Below are positions 62,776 to 64,000 of a stretch of DNA of 64,000 bases, piece after piece; position 1 is the first letter of the stretch, and each line of letters opens with the position of its first letter. The notes beneath the pieces were generated by a model, which was not told the DNA's origin, did no database searches, and saw only the letters and a list, made by a program, of their open reading frames with translations. The position numbers and the translations under genes are program-made. Source of the DNA: Microbulbifer rhizosphaerae (GTDB lineage Bacteria; Pseudomonadota; Gammaproteobacteria; Pseudomonadales; Cellvibrionaceae); NCBI RefSeq assembly GCF_014191725.1, contig NZ_JACHWZ010000006.1, positions 62,001 to 126,000 of the forward strand, read 5' to 3'.

Positions 62776-62918
62776 CCTGCTACCCTCAATTCGCTGTTGT
62801 GGCTCCGGTCCCAGGGACCGGACGGTCAATTTTGTGACTCAAATTTACGATTTGTTCATCATAGTAGCAAGCCGGCGGGGGTCACTATGGCGAAATCCGT
62901 CCAAAGCGGTGACAAATC

Positions 62919-63971
62919 TTAGCCGGCCTTGCGGCTGCGGTACTCGCCCGGGGTGGCGCCGGTCCATTTCTTAAAGGCGCGGAAGAAGGCGCTGGGCTCG
63001 TCGAAACCGAGCATTTCCGCGATCTGCGCATTGGACAGGTCCGGGCAGCTGAGATAGTGAAACGCAGCCTCCATGCGGCACTCGTCCTTCAGCTTCTGAT
63101 AGGAAGTGCCCTCCTGCTGCAGGCGTCGGCGCAGAGTGGTTACCGACATATTCAGGCGCTCCGCCACCATTTCCGCCGCGGGCATGGATTCGCTCACATC
63201 GCGGTTCAGGATGGTCTTCACCTTGGTCTTGATGCTGTTGGCACTGCCGTCGCTGATCACCAGGTGGTAGGGGGCGGTGCGGATAAAGTCCTCCACCGTC
63301 TGCGGATTCTGCACTACCGGGTAATCCAGATAGCGGCTGTCGTACTCCAGGGCGTTGGCCTCCTGCTCGAACAGCAGCTCCCCCGCCTCGCTCTGGGCCA
63401 GGGTGCGGAACTCCTCCGGGCAGGGAAAGGAAAAGTGCAGCCGCGCCAGCGGGATCTCGCGCCCCACCAGCCAGCAGTAGAAGCGGTGCCATACCGCCAG
63501 GGTCGTGCGGACCACTCCCGGGTCCGTCTGCGCGATCAGTTTTTCAAACTCGCCTTCCGCCAGGGAGCTGATACCGCGGATTACCACCCGCTCGCGACCG
63601 GTACCGGCGGGCTCCAGGACCGGTTTCACCTTGAAACCGCGGCAGATCTCCATGAATTCCGCACTCAGCGTGATGGCCTGGCGGACGGTTGCGCAGTTGA
63701 CAACGGTGAGGCACAGCAGGCGAAAGGAGCCGGAGCGCACCCGGCCGCCGCTGAGCATGCCGAACCATTCGTCCTGCACCTGCCACATCACCCGTTGGTA
63801 GAGGCGACCGTATTTCAGCGCGGAAAACGCCGCCCGCCCCTGCAACTCCGACTCCTCGATACCGACCGAAGCCAGCAGCTCCGCGCGGTCACAGCCGCGC
63901 CGCGCCGCCTCCTCCAGCAGCCGCTCCAGGTAGGCGATGGGAATGCGGATGTCCTCTTCCGTCACGCTCAT
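62919..63971 (-). CDS. AraC-family regulator upstream of the acyl-CoA dehydrogenase
   Basis: 350 residues, start at 63971 with AAGGGTG upstream. PF12625-type sensor at about 15-200 (RAAFSALKYGRLYQRVMWQ, GSFRLLCLTVVNC, LHFSFPCPEEFRTLAQS). Helix-turn-helix at about 255-345 (AEMVAERLNMSVTTLRRRLQ, NAQIAEMLGFDEPSAFFRAFKKW). Same strand as and directly upstream of the dehydrogenase gene, so it may activate it. Complete at the window edge. Confidence 0.9.
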   Translation of the reverse strand: MSVTEEDIRIPIAYLERLLEEAARRGCDRAELLASVGIEESELQGRAAFSALKYGRLYQRVMWQVQDEWFGMLSGGRVRSGSFRLLCLTVVNCATVRQAITLSAEFMEICRGFKVKPVLEPAGTGRERVVIRGISSLAEGEFEKLIAQTDPGVVRTTLAVWHRFYCWLVGREIPLARLHFSFPCPEEFRTLAQSEAGELLFEQEANALEYDSRYLDYPVVQNPQTVEDFIRTAPYHLVISDGSANSIKTKVKTILNRDVSESMPAAEMVAERLNMSVTTLRRRLQQEGTSYQKLKDECRMEAAFHYLSCPDLSNAQIAEMLGFDEPSAFFRAFKKWTGATPGEYRSRKAG

Positions 63972-64000
63972 CCCGGCACCCTTAAAAGCTGTAGCGAGCC

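Noticed and set aside
62838..62857. CAAAT-N5-ATTTG palindrome upstream of the acyl-CoA dehydrogenase as a PsrA site
   Set aside because: The arms lack the terminal GTTTG/CAAAC cores required by the consensus, so it is only a weak dyad.

Overview
The window is about 64 kb of a GC-rich (roughly 60%) gammaproteobacterial chromosome. The block tRNA-Leu(UAG) / tig-clpP-clpX-lon-hupB-ppiD, the fadBA operon with a PsrA-type operator, a FabY-like initiating ketoacyl synthase and the many lipoproteins and regulators fit a marine relative of Microbulbifer/Cellvibrionales. That placement is inferred from gene content and protein style and was not tested by alignment. There is no rRNA, CRISPR array, prophage or recognisable insertion-sequence transposase. 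Almost all of the window is densely packed chromosomal genes.

Layout. 0-3.5 kb: a methyltransferase divergent from gloB, then mltD. 3.5-12.5 kb (minus strand): the protein quality-control block, transcribed from tRNA-Leu through tig, clpP, clpX, lon and hupB to ppiD. 12.7-20.4 kb (minus strand): a phosphomannose-isomerase-like cupin protein, fadA, fadB, an XRE-cupin regulator and a FabY-like synthase. 20.5-27.7 kb: a GlxA-type regulator, a methyltransferase, the small heat-shock protein ibpA behind what looks like a sigma-32 promoter and a ROSE-type RNA thermometer, thpR, a coiled-coil exported protein, a ribosome hibernation factor, glutathione reductase and a small secreted protein. 27.8-35.6 kb: an exported GSGD-repeat protein with ycjX-ycjF, a HIT hydrolase, a truncated-globin-like protein, slyD, a DCC-family protein, tcdA and a membrane LytTR regulator. 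35.8-42.5 kb: an acyltransferase, a secreted lipin (LNS2)-like phosphatase, an ankyrin protein, a fused CsdA-CsdE cysteine desulfurase with a TatD-type nuclease, and a LysE exporter. 42.5-45.6 kb: three short lipoproteins and an AraC regulator. 45.6-50.8 kb: a four-gene overlapping operon (flavin monooxygenase, BASS transporter, epimerase, SDR) divergent from an AraC regulator. 50.9-55.5 kb: a lipoprotein, a non-coding interval with an orphan terminator, and two metallopeptidases (M14 and M28). 55.7-58.4 kb: PsiE, DUF1428, YCII, and a divergent HxlR/GST pair. 58.6-64 kb: a long-chain acyl-CoA ligase, an SCP2-like protein, an acyl-CoA dehydrogenase and an AraC regulator.

Two themes connect the genes. 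Fatty-acid metabolism recurs: fabY, fadBA, fadD, SCP2 and the dehydrogenase. Proteostasis and stress also recur: tig, clpPX, lon, ppiD, slyD, ibpA, hpf and csdAE/tcdA. Intergenic DNA is seeded with a REP/REPIN-like palindrome family (core GGAGCGGCCGTTGGCCGCGA), present as complete doublets, as islands of split halves, and once reading through the 3' end of a transporter gene. A separate 241-bp element with 26-29 bp terminal inverted repeats lies upstream of slyD.

The items most worth follow-up are the ibpA thermometer, the paired TACTTG-N7-CAAGTA operators between hxlR and the GST gene, the CsdA-CsdE fusion, the possible sterol/lipid-modification operon at 45.6-49.7 kb, the orphan terminator/RNA candidate at 51.8-51.96 kb, and the globin-like protein that seems to lack its heme-binding histidine.
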